From CBDCVO01 sp965223085 (lineage in GTDB: Bacteria > Pseudomonadota > Gammaproteobacteria > Ga0077536): a DNA stretch of 64,000 nt. Below are positions 57,259 to 64,000 of the stretch, in pieces (the stretch's first letter is position 1; every line of letters starts with the position of its first letter). The stretch is taken from positions 1,860,001 through 1,924,000 of the forward strand of contig OZ244981.1 of assembly GCA_965223085.1 (NCBI GenBank), in the 5' to 3' direction. Below the pieces are notes generated by a model, which did no database searches, was not told where the DNA came from, and saw nothing but the letters and a program-made list of their open reading frames with translations. A program made the translations under genes and the position numbers.

Positions 57259-58806
57259 CTACGGTTGCGGAATCGGCAAATAGGATCGCGCGATGTCATG
57301 AAAACGCGCAACCTCACTCGCGATCCAGTTGTCATCATGCCCCAACACGTTTGCCATGATATGCGCCACCTTTTTAGCCGAGCGGAGACATGCGGCCGCG
57401 TCGAGCAACAGCGCACGGGTGCGGCGTGCCAGGACGTCGTCTAGTGTACTAGCCATTTCATGGCGGCATGACCACACGCAGTGGCCCACCGTATAGGGCA
57501 GGCCGGGTATCAACGCTTCCTTCATCGCGGAGTCGTGTGCGAGCAGACTGTGGTAGTCGACGTCATCGCCACGAGCGATTTTTAGGCTCTCGAGGATCGG
57601 CGTCGCTTGTGCCGCTCCGTTGCCACCGTGATGCGTTGTTTTACCGACGAGCCGCATGCAGTCGCGCGCCATGTGGCGGAACGTAGTCCATTTCCCTCCG
57701 GTAATATAAATATGTCCTGCTTCTAGTTCGTGCACGGCATGTTCGCGTGAGACCGATGCGGTACCGTTGGCGTTTGGTATCGTCTCCGCTGCTAAGGGGC
57801 GTACACCGGCGAAGACAGACAGGCAATCACTGCGGGTCGGCGCGTGCGTCAGGAAATCTCGGCACACGGTGAGTATTTGATCGATTTCACTTTCTTGGGG
57901 GCGCGGGTGATCGGTGACCTCGCTTATTGGGGTGTCGGTGGTCCCAACCAATACCCGCTGCTGCCATGGGATCGCGAACATTACACGGCCATCGGGTGTT
58001 TTCGGAAATAGGACCGCGTCTGTGCCGGGTAAGAAGCGTGGCGGTAGAACGAGATGTGCACCTTGGCTGAGCATCACGTAGCGGCGCTGTTTGGCCCCGG
58101 TGTCCAAGGCGGCCGCATAGGGACCGGTCGCGTTAACGACAGTTGTTGCTTTTATTTCAAATTCGTGTCGCCGCAAGTGGTCGTAAACCGCGATCCCGCA
58201 TACACGTCCATGACGATCTCTGCGAAGCGTCTGCGCTTCGCAATCGTTAATTGCGAGCGCGCCGTGCTGACATGCAGTGACCAGGGTATCCATGAGCAAG
58301 CGCGCGTCGTCGAACTGAGCGTCGGTATAACATAAGGCACCGCGGAGTTTTTCTGTATTTAGATTTGGCAGCGCCACGCGTAGTTCGTCACAACTCAGCG
58401 ATTCGGTGGCGGTGAGTCCGGTATCTTGTGCGAGCCAATCATAGAGTCTCAAACCGATACCGAATTTGAGTTTCTCCCAGCCCGAAGACAACGGTACGAC
58501 GAAACGTTGTGGCCATACTGCGTGTGGCGCATCGTGCAATAAAGCTTTGCGTTCCCCGAGCGCTTCGCGAACTAATGAAATTTGGCCTTGGGCAAGATAA
58601 CGAATACCACCGTGAATAAGCTTGGTACTGCGGCTTGAGGTGCCAATACCGAAATCACGACGCTCGACCAAGACGGTATTGAAGCCGCAACGCTGGGCCT
58701 CCAATGCAATGCCCGCCCCGGTAGCACCGCCGCCTACGATGCAAAGATCGAACGGATCTCGGCGTTGCTCGAGCAGGTCTAGAAACTCGTTACGGTTCAC
58801 GACCAC
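57259..58806 (-). CDS. glpD: Aerobic glycerol-3-phosphate dehydrogenase
   Basis: This 515-aa FAD enzyme oxidises glycerol-3-phosphate to DHAP and feeds the respiratory quinone pool. The FAD motif is in DLCIVGGGATGAGIALEAQR, followed by GIGTSSRSTKLIHGGIRYLA, RVMFAIPWQQRVLVGTTDTP and HELEAGHIYITGGKWTTFRH. The C-terminal DAO_C domain is helical (LPYTVGHCVWSCRHEMASTL). The start codon lies 17 nt inside the glpK 3' end (GTG 58806). It forms the glycerol operon with glpK and, downstream, DUF2461. Confidence 0.97.
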   Translation of the reverse strand: MVVNRNEFLDLLEQRRDPFDLCIVGGGATGAGIALEAQRCGFNTVLVERRDFGIGTSSRSTKLIHGGIRYLAQGQISLVREALGERKALLHDAPHAVWPQRFVVPLSSGWEKLKFGIGLRLYDWLAQDTGLTATESLSCDELRVALPNLNTEKLRGALCYTDAQFDDARLLMDTLVTACQHGALAINDCEAQTLRRDRHGRVCGIAVYDHLRRHEFEIKATTVVNATGPYAAALDTGAKQRRYVMLSQGAHLVLPPRFLPGTDAVLFPKTPDGRVMFAIPWQQRVLVGTTDTPISEVTDHPRPQESEIDQILTVCRDFLTHAPTRSDCLSVFAGVRPLAAETIPNANGTASVSREHAVHELEAGHIYITGGKWTTFRHMARDCMRLVGKTTHHGGNGAAQATPILESLKIARGDDVDYHSLLAHDSAMKEALIPGLPYTVGHCVWSCRHEMASTLDDVLARRTRALLLDAAACLRSAKKVAHIMANVLGHDDNWIASEVARFHDIARSYLPIPQP

Positions 58807-60289
58807 TCAGTGCCCATGCGCCCGCACGTTTGACCGCTGCGTGCCACGTGGTGATCAAAGTTTCGATACGCGCGCGGTCAGCTTGCGGTGAAAATGCCCC
58901 GGTGGTCTCAGATAGCGGTGCTAAAGCGCTTCGTGATGGCCACAACTTGGCACCGAGTCCAGCGAGTGCGGCAGCGCCGATGGCGGTAACCTCGAGTTGA
59001 GGTGGTCGTGCAAGCGGGATGTTGAGAACGTCGGATTGGATTTGCATCAACAAATCATTAGCACTGGCGCCGCCGTCGACCCGGAGTCGCGCGACGTTGT
59101 TGGCGCCATCGCGGTGCATCGCGTCGATCACGTCGCCGACTTGCAAAGCGATGCTTTCCAACGCGGCCCGGGCGATGTGGCCGGTGTTCGTACCGCGCGT
59201 AAGACCGATCATTAAACCGCGGGCATTCGGATCCCAGTACGGCGCACCCAAGCCCGTGAATGCTGGCACAATGACCAGGCCTTCGCTACTCGGCACGCTT
59301 GCGGCGAGCGCCTCTATAGCAGCAGCCTTATCGATGATCCCGAGTCCGTCGCGTAACCATTGGATCAATGCGCCACCGACAAACACGCTTCCTTCTAAAG
59401 CATATTCCCGCTGTCCGTCGATCGACCACGCGATCGTGCTCAGTAATCTCGATTGCGAGGGAATAACTGTCGCCCCCGTGTGCATCAAAATGAAGCAGCC
59501 CGTGCCATAGGTACATTTTGCCGCGCCGGCCGACCAACAAGCCTGACCGAACAAGGCGGCATGCTGATCGCCGGCAATGCCCGTGATGGGGATCGGGTGC
59601 TCACCAAAAGCTCGCGTCGTCGCAATGGGGCCACAGGAATCGACAACTCGCGGTAACAAGGCGCGTGGGATGTCCCATAGGGCGAGCAAGTCGTCGTCCC
59701 ATTGGCCGCTGTGAATGTTTAACAACATCGTCCGTGACGCATTACTAGCGTCGATGACATGCTGGGTACCGTTCGTCAACTGCCATACCAGCCAGCTGTC
59801 TACCGTGCCGCAGGCGAGTCGGCCAGCGCGCGCGGCAGCCAGCGCGCCGTCACAATGATCTAGCAGCCAGCGGATTTTGCTCGCCGAAAAATACGGATCG
59901 AGCAATAAGCCGGTACGGCTTTGAACCAGCGTCTCTAGGCCTCGTTCTTTGTGGTGCTCACACAGTTCGGCAGTGCGCCGGTCTTGCCATACAAGCGCAT
60001 TGTGAATCGGCGTGCCTGTCGCGCGGTCCCAGATAAGCACAGTCTCGCGTTGATTGGTGATACCGATCCCGGCGATGTCCTTGCCCGTGATCCCAGCAGT
60101 ACGAATCGCTTCCCGGGCGGTCGCAAATTGCGTTTCCCATAGATCGCTTGGATCGTGTTCCACCCAGCCGGGACGGGGGAAATGCTGGGCAAATTCTGTT
60201 TGCGACTGGGCGCACGCGCGCAACCGCCGGTCAAAAATTATGGCACGCGAGCTCGTCGTGCCTTGGTCAAGTGCGAGTACGTAAGACAT
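58790..60289 (-). CDS. glpK: Glycerol kinase
   Basis: This 499-aa FGGY-family kinase phosphorylates glycerol. MSYVLALDQGTTSSRAIIFD (phosphate-binding N-terminus), IGITNQRETVLIWDRATG, the FGGY-1 block and CTYGTGCFILMHTGATVIPS, ILVEGSVF-like GSVFVGGALIQWLRDGLGII, and the FGGY signature in LRVDGGASANDLLMQIQSD are all present. It overlaps glpD by 17 nt. The upstream gene is a glycerophosphodiester phosphodiesterase that would release glycerol-3-phosphate, so the operon handles glycerol and glycerophosphodiesters. Confidence 0.97.
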   Translation of the reverse strand: MSYVLALDQGTTSSRAIIFDRRLRACAQSQTEFAQHFPRPGWVEHDPSDLWETQFATAREAIRTAGITGKDIAGIGITNQRETVLIWDRATGTPIHNALVWQDRRTAELCEHHKERGLETLVQSRTGLLLDPYFSASKIRWLLDHCDGALAAARAGRLACGTVDSWLVWQLTNGTQHVIDASNASRTMLLNIHSGQWDDDLLALWDIPRALLPRVVDSCGPIATTRAFGEHPIPITGIAGDQHAALFGQACWSAGAAKCTYGTGCFILMHTGATVIPSQSRLLSTIAWSIDGQREYALEGSVFVGGALIQWLRDGLGIIDKAAAIEALAASVPSSEGLVIVPAFTGLGAPYWDPNARGLMIGLTRGTNTGHIARAALESIALQVGDVIDAMHRDGANNVARLRVDGGASANDLLMQIQSDVLNIPLARPPQLEVTAIGAAALAGLGAKLWPSRSALAPLSETTGAFSPQADRARIETLITTWHAAVKRAGAWALSGREP

Positions 60290-60331
60290 GGGTGCTTAAT
60301 CTTTGCATGTTCGTGATTCATCTTGCCACGA

Positions 60332-61033
60332 TCATCGCATAGTCTCATCGAGGAACGCGCGCGCGCGCGCGGGGTGATCGGTGAAAATGGCGTCAACCCC
60401 GAGGCGCAGACATTCAGCCATCGTCGCGGTGTCGTTGACGGTGTACACATAAGCGCGCAGACCTTGGGCATGAACACGGTCGACGAGCTTTGCGGTGAGG
60501 TGGCGACGAGCGAGGTGCAATGAGTAAGCTCGGCAAGCGAGGGCGCGCGCCAACGCATCGAATGGTGCTTCTTTGAATAGCACGCCGAGGCGCCAAGGTC
60601 CCGCGTAGGTGGCGAGTCGAAAAGTCTGCTCGACATCGAAGGAGGAGAGCAAAAATTTACCGGCCCACCTAGGCGAGCGCGCCAAGACTGTGCGCAGCAT
60701 GGCGATCACCTGGCCGTCAACGTGCGGGTCTTTTAGCTCGAGATTAACAGTCGCAGTGGCGTCGATTAATAGCAGCGCTTCCGCTAACAAAGGAATGCGC
60801 TCGCCGTGGCCGGCGTCTAGGTCGCGTAACTGGGTGAGGGAAAGATCGTGCAAGCGACCGTGGCCGTTGGTGACACGCTCCAGGGTATCGTCGTGAAAGA
60901 TAATTAATTCATCTTGTCGAATTCTTACATCAAACTCGATGCCGTCGGCGTGGGCAGCCAGTGCCGCGGCAAATGCTGCGAGAGTATTCTCTGGTTGTAT
61001 GGCTGATGCGCCTCGGTGAGCGATAATTTGCAT
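60332..61033 (-). CDS. Glycerophosphodiester phosphodiesterase
   Basis: This 233-aa GDPD-family TIM-barrel enzyme has MQIIAHRGASAIQPENTLAA, with catalytic HRG and E in ENT. It continues GIEFDVRIRQDELIIFHDDT (ExD and HD metal/catalytic set), LERVTNGHGRLHDL, VNLELKDPHVDGQVIAML and late VNDTATMAECLRLGVDAIFT plus DHP. It yields glycerol-3-phosphate and an alcohol. ATG 61033 was chosen over the longer frame because the HRGAS block begins here. It precedes glpK by 42 bp in one operon. Cytoplasmic (no signal), like UgpQ. Confidence 0.93.
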   Translation of the reverse strand: MQIIAHRGASAIQPENTLAAFAAALAAHADGIEFDVRIRQDELIIFHDDTLERVTNGHGRLHDLSLTQLRDLDAGHGERIPLLAEALLLIDATATVNLELKDPHVDGQVIAMLRTVLARSPRWAGKFLLSSFDVEQTFRLATYAGPWRLGVLFKEAPFDALARALACRAYSLHLARRHLTAKLVDRVHAQGLRAYVYTVNDTATMAECLRLGVDAIFTDHPARARAFLDETMR

Positions 61034-61201
61034 AGTGGTGATAACTAAACCCAGTGCGCTTATTGCGGCGAGATTGTCAAGGAAGCGTATTAAAAATCTT
61101 CGAATATATTTAAGGTGGTTTCTAATTTCTGCGTCGAAGCATATAAGCACTAATCTATTTAGGCGATGGTTAGCCTTGTTAACATCCTTAGACTAGGCGC
61201 C

Positions 61202-61447
61202 GCAAAGCAATGGGGCCTGAGCCGCTCACCGCAAGCCTGGCCTGTTAGGGGTCTCACCCAAGCCGGTCAACGCGACGCGGCACGGCAGTTTAGGATGCTT
61301 TGCACGCAAGAAATTGCGGACCAGCATACGGCGACGACATTGTTTGGTTGCACCGCGACCAATAAGCCAATGTAACAACGCGCTCGCGCTGGAGACCCTA
61401 TTGTACTGCCTGACCTTTGCGCCCGGTTTTGCCGGGCGCATTTTTTT
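61202..61447 (+). ncRNA. Candidate structured RNA upstream of the GGDEF-cupin gene
   Basis: No protein is recognisable in the 61.2-61.5 kb gap, but several helices can be drawn: GCAAAGCA (61202-61209) with TGCTTTGC (61296-61303); CGCAA-GAAA-TTGCG (61305-61318) with a GNRA tetraloop; TTGGTTGC-ACC-GCGACCAA (61344-61362, one GU); and a strong intrinsic terminator ending at 61447. It is either a stand-alone small RNA or a leader/attenuator for the gene at 61583. The CGCAAAGC string recalls the c-di-GMP-I riboswitch core, but its other conserved parts are not visible, so no class is assigned. Confidence 0.5.
61418..61447 (+). terminator. Intrinsic terminator
   Basis: TGCGCCCGG and CCGGGCGCA form a 9-bp stem around a short TTTTG loop, followed at once by seven Ts. 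It is a textbook Rho-independent terminator on the plus strand with no protein gene before it, which is why a structured RNA or leader transcript is proposed upstream. Confidence 0.9.
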
Positions 61448-61582
61448 CGCTATTTTAACCGCCCCACCAAACGTCGATCCGGCCGCAGCGGGCGGCTTTC
61501 TTGCCCCTATTACCTTAAGCTGAACGCCAATCTGGTCGATAAATTTCTCGGTCGTACCTGCTTTGAGAATGAGAATTACCCG

Positions 61583-63163
61583 ATGACCGAAAAAGCTGTC
61601 GTGGTCAAGTCGCCGCTAGAACCCAGTTGGTCAGCGCTGCCGCAGTCCCGGCGCTGGTTGGTGTATTTCGGCCTGGCAAGCACCGCGGCGGTTTGCGTCG
61701 GGGGCGCCGGCTGGTTTTACGCGCAGCATTTGCTATGGCCGTTGTGGTTTGCGATCACGGTGGCCGCGGTGAGAATGCAGGCTAAGCAGTGGCACCACGT
61801 GCCCTCAGGGCACCCAGGTCTTGCGCTCGTTGCGTTTGTTGGTTTCTGTTGGGGGCTACCGATCGCCGTGGTATCGATATTCCCGCAAGCACTCGTTGCA
61901 GGGTGGTTGAGTCTCATTTCGATAGCCAGTTTGTCCTTGATCATGGCGACGACGATGGGCGCACGGCCTCAGGCGATACGGGTGTTTGGCGGCGCGGCTT
62001 GTCTAGCGGCGATACTAGCCATGCTTTTTTCTGCGACCTTATCGACCACTGCGGCAGGGGCGGCCTTAGTCCTCGCTAACGGTTTGGTGTTTGCAGCCGT
62101 GCTTGTGGCGGCCGACGGCTTACAGCGTCGCGACGACGACATCGAGCAACTACGGAAGACGAGTCAAGATTTGCTCGACGAAGAACGTCGGGTGCGCGAG
62201 GAAATAACATTCTTGCAGCAGGAAATCAAAAATCGCCAACATAGCGAAGCTCAAATCGCCGATGCGCTGGACGCGACCTCGGCCAAACTCGCGCTCGCCA
62301 AAGGTCGGGCCGAATCGTTGACGTCGATGCTCGATAAAATCATGCCGTTCGAAAGCGAGTCCGGACTGCTCAATGCTGAGAAATTTCAAGTAGTACTGGA
62401 GCGGGAATGGTCGCGAATGCAACGTCAAGAATTACCTCTCACGTTATTGACGATGGAGCTTGACCATTTCGACGAATATCGGAGCGCGAATGGCGAGTCA
62501 AACTATGAGGTCGCGTTGCGGCGGATGGGGGAAGTCCTCAAACGGCTCGGGACGCGACCCGGCGATGTCGCCGCACGGCTCGCTAAGAATCGCTTCGCAG
62601 TGCTTTTGCCGGAAGCTGATTTTGAAAGCGCTGACCGCTTGGCTGAAACTCTCCGTGCGCAGGTCCGACGTTTGAAATTACTCAACAAGCATTTCGATCC
62701 ACCGGCGACGGTTACTGCTAGCTGCGGGATCGCAACGGTAATTCCAAACCTCGATACGCCACCAGACGAGTTGTTGACGCGCTGCGAATCGGCAGTCTAC
62801 GAGGCGGCTTTTCAAGGAGGCGATCGCTGCGTGCGCTTTCGGACGTTGCCGAGTTTTCGCTTAGAGAAATGGAATATCGATGCCGATGGCCTGTTATGCG
62901 TTGAATCTTTGACGAACAAACTCGCTACCTGGGGTTACAACGCTACCCAGCACGCTTGCAAACCCGGTGAATCGATGCGCGGACGCCGGACGCCGGTTGA
63001 TATGGTAAAAGCGGTGATAGAAGGCAAGCTGCGGGTGCTAATCGAAGGCGACGAGAAGGTGCTCGGCCCCGGGGATTGCCTGTTTATCCCTAAAGGTACG
63101 GTTATCGGTGCCGAGGGCGTTAGTGAGACACCCGTCGTTTACTTGCAGGCGACGCGTCTGTAG
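61583..63163 (+). CDS. Membrane protein with degenerate GGDEF domain and C-terminal cupin
   Basis: In this 526-aa protein, residues ~30-190 hold five or six membrane helices (WLVYFGLASTAAVCVGGAGW, ALVAGWLSLISIASLSLIMA, LAAILAMLFSATLSTTAAGA). A coiled coil follows (DDDIEQLRKTSQDLLDEERR and EEITFLQQEIKNRQ). A GGDEF-fold segment (~265-425: PLTLLTMELDHFDEYRSANG, ALRRMGEVLKRLG, and AARLAKNRFAVLLPEADFES) has RLAKNRF where active enzymes have (R)GG(D/E)EF. Finally a cupin (~450-526: TQHACKPGESMRGRRTPVDM, VLGPGDCLFIPKGTVIGAEG). No diguanylate cyclase activity is expected. The cupin could be a sensor or ligand-binding part. An unusual fusion to me. Confidence 0.85.
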   Translation: MTEKAVVVKSPLEPSWSALPQSRRWLVYFGLASTAAVCVGGAGWFYAQHLLWPLWFAITVAAVRMQAKQWHHVPSGHPGLALVAFVGFCWGLPIAVVSIFPQALVAGWLSLISIASLSLIMATTMGARPQAIRVFGGAACLAAILAMLFSATLSTTAAGAALVLANGLVFAAVLVAADGLQRRDDDIEQLRKTSQDLLDEERRVREEITFLQQEIKNRQHSEAQIADALDATSAKLALAKGRAESLTSMLDKIMPFESESGLLNAEKFQVVLEREWSRMQRQELPLTLLTMELDHFDEYRSANGESNYEVALRRMGEVLKRLGTRPGDVAARLAKNRFAVLLPEADFESADRLAETLRAQVRRLKLLNKHFDPPATVTASCGIATVIPNLDTPPDELLTRCESAVYEAAFQGGDRCVRFRTLPSFRLEKWNIDADGLLCVESLTNKLATWGYNATQHACKPGESMRGRRTPVDMVKAVIEGKLRVLIEGDEKVLGPGDCLFIPKGTVIGAEGVSETPVVYLQATRL

Positions 63164-63304
63164 CCGTACACCACGCCTTACTCATTTCAGTTCCGCCGGG
63201 CTTTTCCCCGATCGCGACGCCGTGTTGTTGGCAAAGCTGTCAGTTGCGCCCGCCATCGCGGCTCTTTATGCTCATACGCTTTGCACATCTCGTGAGGGCG
63301 TATT

Positions 63305-63826
63305 GTGGGCGCAAATCGCAACGACGATTTAACCGTAGCCGAGCTTAAGGCCCAGGCGCGTAGCGTGCCGAAGGGACACTTGTTTGAAGATTTCACGGTC
63401 GGTGCGGTGTTCGAACACCATTGGGGGCGCACCATCACCCAAGCCGAAAACGCCATATTCTCGACGCTCACGCTGCACTTCAATCCCCATTATTTTGATC
63501 TCACTCACGCCCGCGCCCACGGTCATCGTGACACTCTGATAAACTCGTTGCTGGTGTTCAACACCGTGTTCGGTCTAAGCGTGGAAGATCTAAGCGAGGC
63601 GGGCATGGGACCGTTCCTCGGGGTCGATGCGCTTAATTATCACTCACCGGTTTATGTAGGCAGCACCTTGCGCGCGCGTAGCACCGTGGTTGAACGTCGG
63701 GAGACAAAAAAGCGCCCTAATTTTGGTATCGTCACCTGGCGAACGGAGGGCTTCATCGAAGACGATGCCTGTGTAATCGACTTCCAACGCTCCAACCTCG
63801 TTCAGCGTAGCGCTGAGAACGCATAA
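63305..63826 (+). CDS. MaoC-family dehydratase
   Basis: This 173-aa single hotdog-fold protein (GTG start) has PKGHLFEDFTVGAVFEHHWG, RTITQAENAIFSTLTLHFNP, HYFDLTHARAHGH, NSLLVFNTVFGLSVEDLSEA and DALNYHSPVYVGSTLRARST. The D/H hydratase pair corresponds to the NPxxxD region with H. It probably hydrates or dehydrates acyl-CoA thioesters. The next gene, an acyl-CoA dehydrogenase, follows 19 bp later, so the two form the start of an acyl-CoA catabolic operon. Confidence 0.9.
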   Translation: MGANRNDDLTVAELKAQARSVPKGHLFEDFTVGAVFEHHWGRTITQAENAIFSTLTLHFNPHYFDLTHARAHGHRDTLINSLLVFNTVFGLSVEDLSEAGMGPFLGVDALNYHSPVYVGSTLRARSTVVERRETKKRPNFGIVTWRTEGFIEDDACVIDFQRSNLVQRSAENA

Positions 63827-63845
63827 TCGTTATGGAGGTATCGAT

Positions 63846-64000
63846 GTGAGCGAACAGTCCTACATCACCGAGGAGCGCCGCATGATTATCGATGCGGCAA
63901 AGGAATTTACGCGCAATGAGGTTTTGCCGGTCGCGAACGAACTCGATCCGGTTGAAGGCGAAATTCCAATGAGCCTCAGGGAAAAACTCGCCGAGATGGG
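63846..64000 (+). CDS. Acyl-CoA dehydrogenase (partial, N-terminus)
   Basis: Only ~51 residues lie in the window: EQSYITEERRMIIDAAKEFT, RNEVLPVANELDPVEGEIPM and SLREKLAEMG, the N-terminal helical region of acyl-CoA dehydrogenases. The start is GTG 63846, 7 nt after a strong GGAGG (63834-63838). The ATG two bases before it would hit a stop at once. It is the second gene of the MaoC operon and runs off the edge. Confidence 0.85.
   Translation, partial: MSEQSYITEERRMIIDAAKEFTRNEVLPVANELDPVEGEIPMSLREKLAEM

Noticed and set aside
61202..61447. Identification of the gap RNA as 6S RNA, tmRNA or RNase P RNA
   Set aside because: A CCTGAGCCG string recalls 6S RNA, but its other conserved parts and the expected neighbours are missing. 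Neither the tmRNA nor the RNase P signatures are present.
1..64000. CRISPR array or other regular spaced repeats
   Set aside because: No series of identical repeats with regular spacers was seen. The only short tandem array is the 7-bp repeat at 19031.

Overview
The window looks like chromosome from an environmental gammaproteobacterium. The evidence is gene order: argH divergent from an algZ/algR pair with an Rsd/AlgQ gene nearby, the asmA-mutY-yggX run, and glpK-glpD. Two secreted proteins end in VPLPA/PEP-CTERM-like sorting tails, which suggests an exosortase-carrying environmental lineage. No species can be named from the sequence alone.

Region by region. 1-3.6 kb: an aromatic catabolic operon on the minus strand (class III extradiol dioxygenase, carboxymuconolactone-decarboxylase-like protein, pobA, VAO/4-cresol-dehydrogenase-type flavoprotein) with a divergent MarR regulator and a near-perfect operator palindrome between them. 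3.9-8.1 kb: a three-gene signalling operon (receiver-HDOD, receiver plus degenerate HD-GYP, PAS histidine kinase). 8.1-19.2 kb: an accessory and decaying zone ending at a tRNA-Phe. It holds integron-type attC sites with small cassette genes and no integrase in view, an IS110/IS1111-group relic, a divergent ArsR/GST pair with cysteine-rich tails, a multiply frameshifted sulfite dehydrogenase gene, two decayed antitoxin/toxin-type loci, an intact IS110-family transposase, an IS3-family element with defined ends, and REP-like repeats flanking a PEP-CTERM-type gene. 19.5-27.4 kb: an eight-gene operon around a three-subunit molybdenum hydroxylase (xanthine dehydrogenase/CO dehydrogenase superfamily) with CoxG-like, cupin, FAH, SDR and SnoaL genes, divergent from a TetR regulator across a perfect 16-bp palindrome. 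27.4-30.7 kb: DUF3179, a MITE-like repeat, and a DUF1326-DUF2182 pair. 30.7-41.5 kb: core genes (yggX, mutY, asmA-like, argH, algZ, algR, rsmE, TerB-like, rsd/algQ, DUF4124). 41.5-47.6 kb: an AddB/AddA-type recombination nuclease-helicase pair. 47.6-51 kb: a second VPLPA-type protein, a receiver-PAS-LuxR regulator, and a DksA-like protein with a long lysine-rich N-terminal extension and a lost zinc finger. 51.3-56.5 kb: two c-type cytochromes, a secreted amidohydrolase, an HD-domain protein, a quinoprotein-relay-type metallo-hydrolase and a Dam-type methyltransferase. 56.5-61.1 kb: DUF2461, glpD, glpK and a glycerophosphodiesterase. 61.2-64 kb: a candidate structured RNA closed by a strong terminator, a membrane protein fusing a degenerate GGDEF domain to a cupin, a MaoC hydratase and the start of an acyl-CoA dehydrogenase.

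The points most worth a second look are the lysine-rich zinc-less DksA-like protein, the degenerate GGDEF-cupin fusion with the structured RNA upstream, the integrase-less attC cassette stretch and its relic beside an IS110 gene, the ArsR/GST pair with cysteine tails, and the molybdenum hydroxylase operon of unknown substrate. No single locus here can be declared a new system from sequence alone. All family assignments are from recognised motifs and gene order, without database searches.
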